Shown here in pieces: positions 8,451-16,318 of a stretch of DNA of 64,000 nt. Numbering within the stretch: the stretch's first letter is position 1; every line of letters begins with the position of its first letter. The DNA is taken from assembly GCA_903884655.1 (NCBI GenBank), contig CAISFO010000097.1, forward strand, positions 1-64,000. Direction: 5' to 3'. The notes below the pieces were generated by a model that made no database searches, was not told the origin of the DNA, and saw only the letters and a list, made by a program, of their open reading frames with translations. A program made the translations under genes and the position numbers. This DNA comes from an uncultured Holophagaceae bacterium (GTDB lineage: Bacteria > Acidobacteriota > Holophagae > Holophagales > Holophagaceae).

Positions 8451-8870
8451 ACGACTCCAGGGCACAGATGGTTCATGGTGAACGAATTCCTGGAGGAAGG
8501 CATCATCTTGGGGTGTGATGTGGGACAGAAGGTGCGGTAGCTACCTTCCTACGTCACCTGAGCTATGCACGGCCTTGGGGGGCCACAAGGTACGAACCAG
8601 AGCCTTGGGCGTCTTCTCGACCGGTTCGTGTTGCCATCAGATTGTGTTGAGCACAGACACGCCCTGTTGTTGAGGGTCGATGATTGAATGGAACAGTTTT
8701 GGAATATTCGGTTTAAAAAATTTTCCTGATTATCGGCCAGCCTCAGCCTAAACGGGAGCACGAGCATTAGGAGCAGGCTCTATCACGGACTCTGCCACCT
8801 CGAAAAATTTGGCACCCCGCTTGTGATGGCTGAAGGTGGGATAATTCTGATCTCGCAAAGGAAGTCCAGC
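8451..8870. other. Intergenic region between divergent genes
   Basis: About 420 bp separate the NERD-helicase gene and the RhuM-like gene, which are transcribed away from each other, so promoters for both should lie here. It includes an AT-rich run around 8696-8730. I found no convincing paired -35/-10 boxes and no open frame with coding character. Confidence 0.5.
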
Positions 8871-10028
8871 ATGAATCTCGGCGATCCCAACAAGAAGAAG
8901 GACAAATCGAGCCCCGATTCGAGTTCTTCCAAGAGCCTCCATGAGCAGACGGAGGGCGTTCAGCCCGTCGGGGACGACATTGCCATCACACAACCGACCC
9001 AAACGAAGAAGCAGGAGGTCAGGCAGATCCGCAATAGCACGGCGGAATTTCTGATCTTCACCAAACAAGCAGGTGAAAGCACGATCGAGGTTCGGGTTGA
9101 GGACGAAACCGTATGGCTGTCCCAAAAGCAGATGGCAGAGTTGTTTGACGCCTCCGTGCAAACGATCAACCAGCACCTTCTCAATCTTTACGACCAGAAT
9201 GAGATCCAGAGAGAGGCAACTATCAAGAATTTCTTGATAGTTCAAGATGAGGGTGGCAGGCAGGTCAACCGGAAGGTCGATTTCTGCAACCTAGACGCCA
9301 TCATTGCTGTTGGATTCCGGGTGAATTCCGAGCGGGCCATCCAGTTTCGGCAATGGGCCACGAGCGTCTTACGGGATTTCGCCATTCGAGGCTATGTGTT
9401 GGATAAAGAACGCCTCAAGAACGGGACCTTCTTCAGCAAAGAGTATTTCGACGATCTGCTGGAAGAGATTCGCGAAATCCGTGCCAGCGAGCGGTTGTTC
9501 TACCAGAAGATCACCGACATTTATGCCACGGCTTCGGATTACAAGGAGGATGCTGAAACCACCAAGGCATTCTTCGCTACGGTTCAAAACAAGCTTCATT
9601 TCGCGGTTCATGGGCATACAGCGGCAGAAATAATTGTCGAACGTGCGGATAGCACAAAGGAAAACATGGGTTTGGTCACATGGAAGAACGCCCCGCACGG
9701 CAAGATCCTCAAGCCCGATGTGATTATCGCCAAGAGCTATCTGGTCGCCAAAGAAATGAAGGAGCTTGATTTAATTGTTGGTATGTATTTGGATTACGCA
9801 GAAAGCCAAGCTAACCGCAATATCCCAATGACCATGAAAGATTGGGCAGACAAGCTGAATGCCTTCTTACAGTTCAACGAGCGTGATGTGCTCGACAATG
9901 CTGGAAAGGTGAAGCACGAGATCGCCAAAGCTTTTGCTTTGAGTGAATTCGAGAAGTATCGAATCATTCAGGACCGAAAATTTGAATCCGACTTCGATCG
10001 GCACATAAAGAAATCACTCGGCGAGTGA
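8871..10028 (+). CDS. RhuM-family protein
   Basis: The 385-residue protein matches the RhuM (virulence protein) family. After a polar N-terminal tail rich in Ser and Lys it carries the diagnostic block EDETVWLSQKQMAELFDAS, then TINQHLLNLYDQNEIQREAT, DFCNLDAIIAVGFRVNSERA and FRQWATSVLRDFAIRGYVLD. Family members are common in genomic islands and have no settled biochemical role; the N-terminal segment resembles a KilA-N/Bro-like DNA-binding module. The ATG at 8871 follows AAAGGAAG by about seven bases. Its composition is less GC-rich than that of the later part of the window, consistent with transfer. Confidence 0.85.
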   Translation: MNLGDPNKKKDKSSPDSSSSKSLHEQTEGVQPVGDDIAITQPTQTKKQEVRQIRNSTAEFLIFTKQAGESTIEVRVEDETVWLSQKQMAELFDASVQTINQHLLNLYDQNEIQREATIKNFLIVQDEGGRQVNRKVDFCNLDAIIAVGFRVNSERAIQFRQWATSVLRDFAIRGYVLDKERLKNGTFFSKEYFDDLLEEIREIRASERLFYQKITDIYATASDYKEDAETTKAFFATVQNKLHFAVHGHTAAEIIVERADSTKENMGLVTWKNAPHGKILKPDVIIAKSYLVAKEMKELDLIVGMYLDYAESQANRNIPMTMKDWADKLNAFLQFNERDVLDNAGKVKHEIAKAFALSEFEKYRIIQDRKFESDFDRHIKKSLGE

Positions 10029-10044
10029 TTCATATAGATCCGAG

Positions 10045-10270
10045 TTACGCAGCCCTCACCACCCAGGGAATGATCACCAGCCTTTGTGGCATGGCCGGAG
10101 TCCTGGCCGCAGCGATCAGCAGACGGGGCAGGATCGACTTGAGGTCGAAGCGCCGGTTGAAGCGGTATTGGAACTCAGCCAAGTAGCGGTCCAGGTGGAC
10201 CCGGCTCACCCAGCGGGTCACGCCTTGGATGTTGCCCTTCAGGTTGCCCAGAACCGTGTTCACCCAAGGT
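10045..10270 (-). pseudogene. IS1595-type transposase, C-terminal remnant
   Basis: About 75 codons encode a segment typical of the end of IS1595/ISXO2-like transposases: PWVNTVLGNLKGNIQG, then VHLDRYLAEFQYRFNRR, ending AMPQRLVIIPWVVRAA. The catalytic DDE part is absent. Upstream sequence switches frame and then runs into unrelated DNA that serves the promoter of the next gene. It is a scar of a second mobile element in this accessory region. Confidence 0.7.
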
Positions 10271-10440
10271 GAACGCCCGTTCAACAACAACCACCTCACG
10301 CTCCGCCCGCTTTGCCTCCCAAAAATCCTTGACGGCTTGGATTTCAGCCTCACTCGAAGCGACAGGCACACTGGCTTTGTCCATACCGAGCTGCCCGCTC
10401 TGAGTGCAGCTGTCGAGTTCCTTACGCTTAGGAAAGTGGC

Positions 10441-10502
10441 TTGACGCAGATGGAATTTGGGCTATTCTGAATTCCGGAACACAAATTTTCTGGATTCCGG
10501 AA
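10441..10502 (+). promoter_or_regulatory. Promoter with two TTCCGGAA palindromes
   Basis: TTGACG (10441-10446) and TATTCT (10463-10468) are spaced by 16 bp and form a plausible sigma-70 promoter. Perfect 8-bp palindromes TTCCGGAA occur at 10472-10479 and 10495-10502, with centres 23 bp apart. One lies at the expected transcription start and the other abuts the start codon. The arrangement suits an operator for autoregulation by the HTH protein encoded just downstream. Confidence 0.55.
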
Positions 10503-11143
10503 TGCAGAATGATAAACAAATAGCCCTTTCAGCACGGGACTTTTACGTCCTCTTGGCGCTCGCCTTCGCACACGATTCGGTTGAGGTGAAATGGCCGGTG
10601 GAAGACGAGCATTCTTCACCTAATGATTTGAACTCGGACGATGAAGGCGTGACGTATGAGGCGAGGCCTTGGACCTACGAGTCCCTGGGGTCCATGTTGG
10701 ACATGAGCCCGTCTAGGATTTTCGAGTCCCTCGAGAGACTGTCTGCCTCTGGGCTCTATCACGGGAAGGGATTGAGGGGGCGGATAGACAAAGGAGCCCT
10801 GCTCCAGTTCATCCTTCACGGGGCGCGGTATGTCTATCCTGCGATCAAGGGTGGCATTGCTAGAGGCATCCCCACGGCTAGCTCCAGTTCCCTTTTCAAC
10901 AGCAAGGACCTCATACAGCAAACGGAGAAGGAGCCCGGGTACGCTTTCGTCTGGTCCTCACCCAAGGGAATCGCCAGAGGTGCCAGCATCACGCCCCTGT
11001 GCCACCAGGTCATCAGTTCCTATTCCAAAAACGTGCTACTGAACATGGCGCTTGTACATTTCGATGTGCTCAGAGTGGGGGAAAGTCGAGAGAGGAAGGT
11101 CGCGGAGGCCTTTTTCCGGGAGCACCTGAAATGGAAATCCTGA
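10502..11143 (+). CDS. Winged-helix protein, putative antitoxin/regulator
   Basis: The 213-residue protein begins MQNDKQIALSARDFYVLLAL and contains a winged-helix-like segment (WTYESLGSMLDMSPSRIFES LERL). The central block RYVYPAIKGGIARGIPTA and the WSSPKGIARG motif are, as far as I recall, typical of helix-turn-helix proteins encoded next to AbiEii-type nucleotidyltransferases. The ATG at 10502 is chosen because a longer TTG frame would start inside the promoter. It overlaps the next gene by 13 nt, so the two are co-translated. By analogy with AbiE systems it is probably the antitoxin and autorepressor; this is inferred. Confidence 0.65.
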   Translation: MQNDKQIALSARDFYVLLALAFAHDSVEVKWPVEDEHSSPNDLNSDDEGVTYEARPWTYESLGSMLDMSPSRIFESLERLSASGLYHGKGLRGRIDKGALLQFILHGARYVYPAIKGGIARGIPTASSSSLFNSKDLIQQTEKEPGYAFVWSSPKGIARGASITPLCHQVISSYSKNVLLNMALVHFDVLRVGESRERKVAEAFFREHLKWKS

Positions 11144-11847
11144 ACCCGAACCTTGAGACCCTAACCCGCACGGCCAGGGCCCTCGAACCGCTCCTGCCGG
11201 ATCTGGTCTTCGTGGGTGGGACTCTCACTGGGATCCTTGTCAGCGATCCAGGCGCCTCAGCAGTTCGGGCCACGAAGGACGTGGACGTGATTGCCCAGAT
11301 TGCGGGACATCCTGGTTACCTCTGGGCCAATCGGGAAATGAGTCGGCTTGGCTTCAGCCCCGACCCAACAGAAGGAGCACCCACCTGCCGTTGGAAGAAG
11401 GGTGAACTCCTCGTGGATCTTATGGGGGATGCGGAATCAGACTTCGGCCCGACGAATCCCTGGTATTCGGAAGGCTTTGCTGGACGTGAGACGTACGTCC
11501 TACCGGCGTCGCCGCAAGGGCCTGCCCTCTCGATCTATGGCCTCTCTGCCCCTGTGTGGCTCCTCACAAAGTGGGTAGCATTTCAAGATCGGGGTAAGAA
11601 GGACATGGTCGGTAGCCAGGACATCGAGGACATCCTCTCGGTTCTAGACGGACGATTGGAGCTTCCCATTGAGATCTCAATAGCCTCGGCTAAAGTCCGA
11701 CAAGGGTTGGCCGAGCTAGCGACGGGTCTGTTGTCGAGCGAAGCGTTCATAGGCCACTGTCTCCCCTGCCTGGGCGAGCGAGAAGAACTGGTGATTAATC
11801 TGCTACGCGCTCTGGTTCCCGGAGACGGAAGCTCGTCGGCCCGCTAG
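11131..11847 (+). CDS. AbiEii-like nucleotidyltransferase, putative toxin
   Basis: The 238-residue product has the minimal nucleotidyltransferase pattern: a GG at residues 29-30 (FVGGTLTGIL), paired aspartates D50 and D52 (TKDVDVI) and a third acidic position D96 (ELLVDLMG). These residues normally hold two metal ions for NMP transfer. The start ATG at 11131 lies inside the end of the winged-helix gene, with TGA of the latter at 11141-11143; a longer in-frame extension to 10999 would overlap that gene fully. In AbiE-type units the transferase is a growth-arresting toxin that blocks phage propagation. The catalytic residues are intact, so the unit may be active. Confidence 0.7.
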   Translation: MEILNPNLETLTRTARALEPLLPDLVFVGGTLTGILVSDPGASAVRATKDVDVIAQIAGHPGYLWANREMSRLGFSPDPTEGAPTCRWKKGELLVDLMGDAESDFGPTNPWYSEGFAGRETYVLPASPQGPALSIYGLSAPVWLLTKWVAFQDRGKKDMVGSQDIEDILSVLDGRLELPIEISIASAKVRQGLAELATGLLSSEAFIGHCLPCLGEREELVINLLRALVPGDGSSSAR

Positions 11848-11970
11848 ATCGAAACGTGTTCGCTCTGGCCTCCCTAGGTCAGATGGTGCAATAGAGGTGC
11901 TACTGCTTTGGCTCCAAGCGCTCGATTCATCCCTCGGATTTCCAGTGCTGCTTGAAGGGGTATGAAAGTA

Positions 11971-12029
11971 CCGGGACACAGGTAGGTCGTCGCAACGACT
12001 TCCGAAATAACCTACAAGGCTAGTCCCGG
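11971..12029. other. Nested hairpin, 59 nt
   Basis: Three successive stems are nested: CCGGGAC (11971-11977) with GTCCCGG (12023-12029), GTAGGT (11982-11987) with ACCTAC (12010-12015), and GTCG (11989-11992) with CGAC (11996-11999) around CAA. Together they form one long interrupted hairpin in a gene-poor stretch. It could be a structured RNA, a mobile-element end or a recombination site. There is no T-run after it, so it does not look like an intrinsic terminator. Confidence 0.5.
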
Positions 12030-12118
12030 CGGTCAGCCATGGCCCAGAGGGACTCGACATTTTTTGTCTGCCCCTTAGACCGATAATTTCCTTGGCTCAA
12101 GGCTCCAAGGCAGGCGCG

Positions 12119-12265
12119 ATGGTGAAGGGATTCTTTTGGTTGATCGTTTTGATCACCCTCTTGGGCGGAGGCAGCTGGCTACTGGCCCTATTTTTTTTCA
12201 TTGTCATTGTTGGCACGGTTGCGAGGATGTTCTTCTCTCCCTTCACCTCAGGTGGTTCCAATTGA
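12119..12265 (+). CDS. Small hydrophobic membrane protein
   Basis: A 48-codon frame (ATG 12119, TGA 12263-12265) encodes MVKGFFWLIVLITLLGGG followed by SWLLALFFFIVIVGTV, that is, two closely spaced hydrophobic stretches with a short polar tail. An AAGGCAGG purine run lies a few bases before the ATG. No family is recognised. The membrane-protein reading is clear if the gene is translated at all; that is uncertain because it stands alone between non-coding stretches. Confidence 0.4.
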   Translation: MVKGFFWLIVLITLLGGGSWLLALFFFIVIVGTVARMFFSPFTSGGSN

Positions 12266-13218
12266 ACCTGCTTGGGGTATTCCTTTCTTTGAGATGCCAG
12301 TGGATCAATAATTGATCACCAACTCCTATACCTCCGCGGAGGGCCTCAACGCGATGTTTGAGGTTCATTTCTATATCTGGGAACCTAAGGCGCTTCACTC
12401 CCGATTCCTCATTGGGGATATTGGAGGAATCCACCTGGGTGAAAGTCTGAATGAATCCGGCCCAGTCACCGTCACGCCCCTTGCGGACCACCTCGGTGTT
12501 CGGCGTAATTTCGATGCAATGGCTCAGAGCGGGGAGCAGTTTGTTCGTGAGTTGCAGGCGACACCGCACTAGTTACTACCCATGATTTGGCCGGGAAAAC
12601 ATCTTTAGAGCACGGAAGGCCAAATTCGCTTCAGAAGTCATCTAGGCTCGACTCTGTGGGCAGGTCGTTCAAGGTGGTCCACCAGGAAGAATGCGAACTG
12701 GGTCATCGCGCCTCAGACCGCAAAGCCTTACCCAATAATACTTGCGAATATGCAGGTAACGCCGATTCGAATCAGGCGTCTCTAGCAGAAGCGCGCTTGA
12801 CTACGGTCAAGCCCTTTTTTTGTTAACAATCGAGTTATCTCAAAGGATGCTTTCATCCAATGAGTTCAATCATTTGGGTGAGCAGATGCGCGTCTCACCA
12901 ATTTTCAGAATTTTTTATTGCCAACTGAGAGTTGCACCCTGAATTCAAAATTCTCTGTTTCTTGAGGCCCATTTGGGCGTGGAAAGTGGCTCGGGTGTTA
13001 CCGATCAGCCAATCTCAGCCCGGTTTGATCTCGGTGGAATCGGACCTTTCCGACGGCAGGTTCAGCATTAACACACCTGGTGTTTAATCGATTTTTATCT
13101 TGCCCCAAAAAGGTCCGAGAAACAGAGAGCGCGATCTGGGCTCTCAATGGGTCTTCGAAACGTGTCTGAGAGCTGGTGGCGCCTTCTCTTACTGATGTAG
13201 ATCCGAAAGCCAGGCTTG
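12266..13218. other. Gene-poor stretch with an orphan terminator
   Basis: Two frames overlap on opposite strands here: plus 12312-12572 (86 codons) and minus 12243-12569 (108 codons). Neither shows a recognisable motif or a clear ribosome site, and I cannot choose between them. The plus strand ends in a strong terminator at 12795-12821. Just upstream, ACGCC-GATTCGAATC-A-GGCGT (about 12759-12779) is a near-perfect palindrome reminiscent of a tRNA T-arm, but it lacks a matching acceptor stem. From 12830 to 13218 I see nothing coding. Confidence 0.4.
12795..12821 (+). terminator. Rho-independent terminator
   Basis: GCTTGAC (12795-12801), a TACG tetraloop of the stable UNCG class, GTCAAGC (12806-12812), then CC and seven T. 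It ends a plus-strand transcript, yet no well-supported gene lies immediately upstream. Confidence 0.85.
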
Positions 13219-16200
13219 TCATTCCACATTGAACCAAGCGCTGCCTCGAAGCGGCACAAGCCAAGAGGTCACGGGCATGCTCTCCCGTTCCGCCAACACT
13301 GCGGAGTAACGGTGGAGTTGTTCTCGGTAGGTCGCAAGTTCCTCCTCCCCGAAGGTCCTGGAGTGCTTGAAGTCCAGGAGGTGGATGCAGTCTTCTCCCC
13401 AGACCACGAGGTCGGCGCGTCCGAGGCCACCACTGCTGGCAGCACCCATGAGGGGCAGCTCCGTGCGGCGGCGGAGGTGGCGCCAGCCCCTGGCCTCGAA
13501 TTCTTCGAGAAACTGCAGGGCGTTCTCGCGCGCGTGGGCCACGGATGGGGCGGCGGTAAGGCAGGCCTGGAAGGCCAGAGAATCCTCCCACCGAACGAGG
13601 AGATCACGGAGGAAGGAATGCATGGCTTCACCCTCCTTGCGGGCCTTGCTACGGGTGTCGCCGGGGAGGTCTTCATGTACGTCGGGAGGCAGGGCAATCT
13701 CGGCCAGGGCCGGTCTCACAGGGGGCGAGTCCGGTGTGAGAGTGACCCGTGTCGGCAGGAGTGCTGGCATCGGTGCATCAGTCAGTGGTTTCCAGTCCGG
13801 ATGGGTACTGGCCAGATGCTGGCCCCAACGGGCCCAGGTCTCGGATTCCTCGGGGGGCTTTAGATTGCCTGGCTCCTGCAGGAGCACACAGAGGCGCTCC
13901 TTGGCCCGCGTGAGCGCCACGTAGAGCAGATTGAGTTCGTCCCGCTTCTGGCGGGACTTCACCAGGGGCTTGAGGTCGTCATAGGCGCGCCCGGTGTGGT
14001 TCCCCAACTTCCAGGCGAGTAGCAGTTCCCCCGTCTCGGGACGAGTGCGCAGGTCACCCTTCCGGAAACTTCGTGGGTTCACATTCAGCAGGGGCAGGAT
14101 GACGTCGTCGTACTCCAGTCCTTTGCTGCCATGGGCCGTCTGGATGAGCAGGTCTGCGTCTTCGACGGAGGCGGGCAGGTCACCCCGCTCCAGGCCATTC
14201 CGCTCGTCATCCAGCAGGGCATAGGCCACGGAGGGACTGGCGGGCAGGTCCTGTAGCCGGGCAAGCAGTCCGGCCAGGTTGCGCCTTGCCCGCAGAGGTT
14301 CCAGCGCACCATGCACCTCCAGGGCTGAGATGGCCTGGAGCATGGCTCCCTGACGCAGCAGGCGCCCTGCGATGGTCTGCGTGGAGGCATGCCGCAGGTC
14401 AAGGAGGAATCGGGCGGCGTCTCGGTGAGCTTCCGGTAACTGCTCGGGGTCCATTTGCCCCAGACCAGGCAGCCCTGGACGGCCTTCGCTGCCTTGGGCC
14501 AGGACAGCCAGTTCGGCATCGGCCAGGCCCGCCACCTGGCGCAGCAACGCCGCACAGGGGATGGGGCGCTCGGGGTGGGCCACGGCTTCCAGGGCCGTCA
14601 GGGTGAGCCGCACGCCGGGGCTGTCCCAGAAACCCGCCTTGGCAACCACATAGGGCTGGATTCCTTTAGCCTTGAGGCGCTGGAGGAGGCCCGGCAGGCG
14701 GGTGCGCTGCTTGAGCAGAAGTGCCCTGGTGCGACCTCCAGGCTTCGCGGGAGCGCCGAGAGACTCGGTCCAGCCTGACTCTCGGGAGAGGCCCGAGATC
14801 CAATCCGCCAGGGCCGGAAGGTCGCCTGAAGAGGAGGGTGCAGCCGAACGGACCAACCCCACCGGGCGCCCCGGTGCAGCCACGGCCACCTGGGCACCAT
14901 CGAGGGCTCCCACCGTGGGATCGAGCTGGGGCCAGACCTGTTCCACATAGGTGTTGGCCAAGGCCACCACTTCGGGGGAGGAACGGAAGTTGGCGGGCAG
15001 GCGGAAGGCGCCCTTGCCCGCTTCGGCTAGCCGATCCCTCAGCAGGTCGGGATCACCGCCCCGGAATCCATAGATGGCCTGCTTCACATCGCCTACGCGC
15101 ACCATGCGCTCAGCCCCGAGTGCCTCGAGAAAGGCATCCTGAACCTTGGAGGTGTCCTGGTATTCGTCCACCAGAAGCAGCTTGGGCGCGGGGGTCTCCA
15201 GTCCGTGGGTCTTGAGGCTATCCAAGGCCTTGCGGACCAGGTCACCGAAGGTGGCCAACCCTTGGGCCTGCTTCTCGGCCTCAAAGCGCTGCAGCGCATT
15301 CACAAGCAGGCAGCGCAGCCAGGCTTCCAGCGCGGTGGCCACCGGTTTGAGGGTCGCCATCGCGTCGCAGAAGGCGTCGGAGTAATAGGCAGGGGGCGGG
15401 TTCGACACTCGCCCGCTCTGGGCCTGGGCCCAGCGGAGGTTGGTTTGTAGATCAACGCCGTCGATTGGAACAGGAAGGAGGTTCTCCTTCTTGAAGTTGT
15501 GGAGGCCCTTGCCGCTGGGGTGCTTGGCCATCTCAGCATCCGCCGCGAAGGGCGCCAAGGCGGTCCGGGCTTCAGCCAGGGCGCGGCTCAGAGCGTCGCG
15601 GTGGTGACTGGGGTCCTCGCCCTGCAGCTGCCCAAGGGCATCGAGGTGGTTGTCGAAGCCCTGAGACAGGGCCTCCCAGTTCTGTTCTGCCCAGGCCAGC
15701 AGCAACCGGGCGGGCACCTCATCGGGATGGCCGGATGGCAGGGTCAGCGATTCCCGCACGGTCTGCCGCAGCAGCCGCAGCAGGGAGGGATGGGCCACGT
15801 CGAGGATGGTGTCACCGCTGCCCTCACCCTTGCTCAGCACGCGCATGGCCAGACTATGGATGGTAGACACCTGCAACAGCTCCGCCTCCCGTCGCACGCG
15901 GCGCCAGAAGGCGCGGGCCTTGGTGGGCGAGTTGAGCCAGGGCGCGCCCAGCCAGTGGGCGGCTGCCTGGGCCACGTCGCCGGCAGACTTCTTCAGGTGC
16001 TGGATGGTCGGCAGTCCCTTGAGGATGGCTTCGAGGTCCCTGGCCACGGGCGCGTCGAGGTGGGGCAGCAGGTGCTGCCAGGCCGCCTTATCCAGAGCGG
16101 ACAGCAGGTCCAGGGGGCGGAGCAGGCGCTCGCGGAGGTCCGCCGCTGAGGTTTCACTGAAGGTGGTGGCGAGGACCTCCCAGGGGCGGATGTCCCCACG

Positions 16201-16317
16201 ACCCAGCCGGGCGGTGACCAGCACCGTGAGGGTGAAGGTCTTGCCGGAGCCCGCGCTGGCGCTCACCACCAGCGACTGGTCGAGGATGCGGGGATCGCTC
16301 AGGTCGAGATTTTGCAT
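13219..16317 (-). CDS. addA: AddA-like helicase-nuclease (RecB-type)
   Basis: This 1032-residue UvrD/REP-type helicase has Walker A SASAGSGKTFTL near the N-terminus, Walker B LLLVDEYQDTS, motif III VGDVKQAIYGFRGGDP, motif V TAHGSKGLEYDDV and motif VI LNLLYVALTRAKERL. A RecB-type PD-(D/E)XK nuclease ends the protein (GRADLVVWGEDCIHLLDFKH). It is the motor-nuclease subunit of an AddAB-like enzyme that resects double-strand breaks for RecA loading. The ATG at 16317 sits one base after the TGA of the upstream partner gene (TGAGATG), with a GGAGGGGGA ribosome site inside that gene. The length is somewhat short for AddA (usually about 1150-1250). It is the right-hand neighbour of the accessory region and looks like core sequence. 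Confidence 0.85.
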   Translation of the reverse strand: MQNLDLSDPRILDQSLVVSASAGSGKTFTLTVLVTARLGRGDIRPWEVLATTFSETSAADLRERLLRPLDLLSALDKAAWQHLLPHLDAPVARDLEAILKGLPTIQHLKKSAGDVAQAAAHWLGAPWLNSPTKARAFWRRVRREAELLQVSTIHSLAMRVLSKGEGSGDTILDVAHPSLLRLLRQTVRESLTLPSGHPDEVPARLLLAWAEQNWEALSQGFDNHLDALGQLQGEDPSHHRDALSRALAEARTALAPFAADAEMAKHPSGKGLHNFKKENLLPVPIDGVDLQTNLRWAQAQSGRVSNPPPAYYSDAFCDAMATLKPVATALEAWLRCLLVNALQRFEAEKQAQGLATFGDLVRKALDSLKTHGLETPAPKLLLVDEYQDTSKVQDAFLEALGAERMVRVGDVKQAIYGFRGGDPDLLRDRLAEAGKGAFRLPANFRSSPEVVALANTYVEQVWPQLDPTVGALDGAQVAVAAPGRPVGLVRSAAPSSSGDLPALADWISGLSRESGWTESLGAPAKPGGRTRALLLKQRTRLPGLLQRLKAKGIQPYVVAKAGFWDSPGVRLTLTALEAVAHPERPIPCAALLRQVAGLADAELAVLAQGSEGRPGLPGLGQMDPEQLPEAHRDAARFLLDLRHASTQTIAGRLLRQGAMLQAISALEVHGALEPLRARRNLAGLLARLQDLPASPSVAYALLDDERNGLERGDLPASVEDADLLIQTAHGSKGLEYDDVILPLLNVNPRSFRKGDLRTRPETGELLLAWKLGNHTGRAYDDLKPLVKSRQKRDELNLLYVALTRAKERLCVLLQEPGNLKPPEESETWARWGQHLASTHPDWKPLTDAPMPALLPTRVTLTPDSPPVRPALAEIALPPDVHEDLPGDTRSKARKEGEAMHSFLRDLLVRWEDSLAFQACLTAAPSVAHARENALQFLEEFEARGWRHLRRRTELPLMGAASSGGLGRADLVVWGEDCIHLLDFKHSRTFGEEELATYREQLHRYSAVLAERESMPVTSWLVPLRGSAWFNVE

Positions 16318-16318
16318 C

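Noticed and set aside
12312..12572. Small plus-strand frame of 86 codons, with an opposing 108-codon frame
   Set aside because: Both overlap, neither has a clear ribosome site or recognisable motif, so I could not choose one as a gene.
12755..12790. tRNA-like T-arm (GATTCGAATC palindrome)
   Set aside because: Only three of five T-stem pairs form in the canonical register and no matching acceptor or anticodon arm is present, so it is not called a tRNA or tmRNA.
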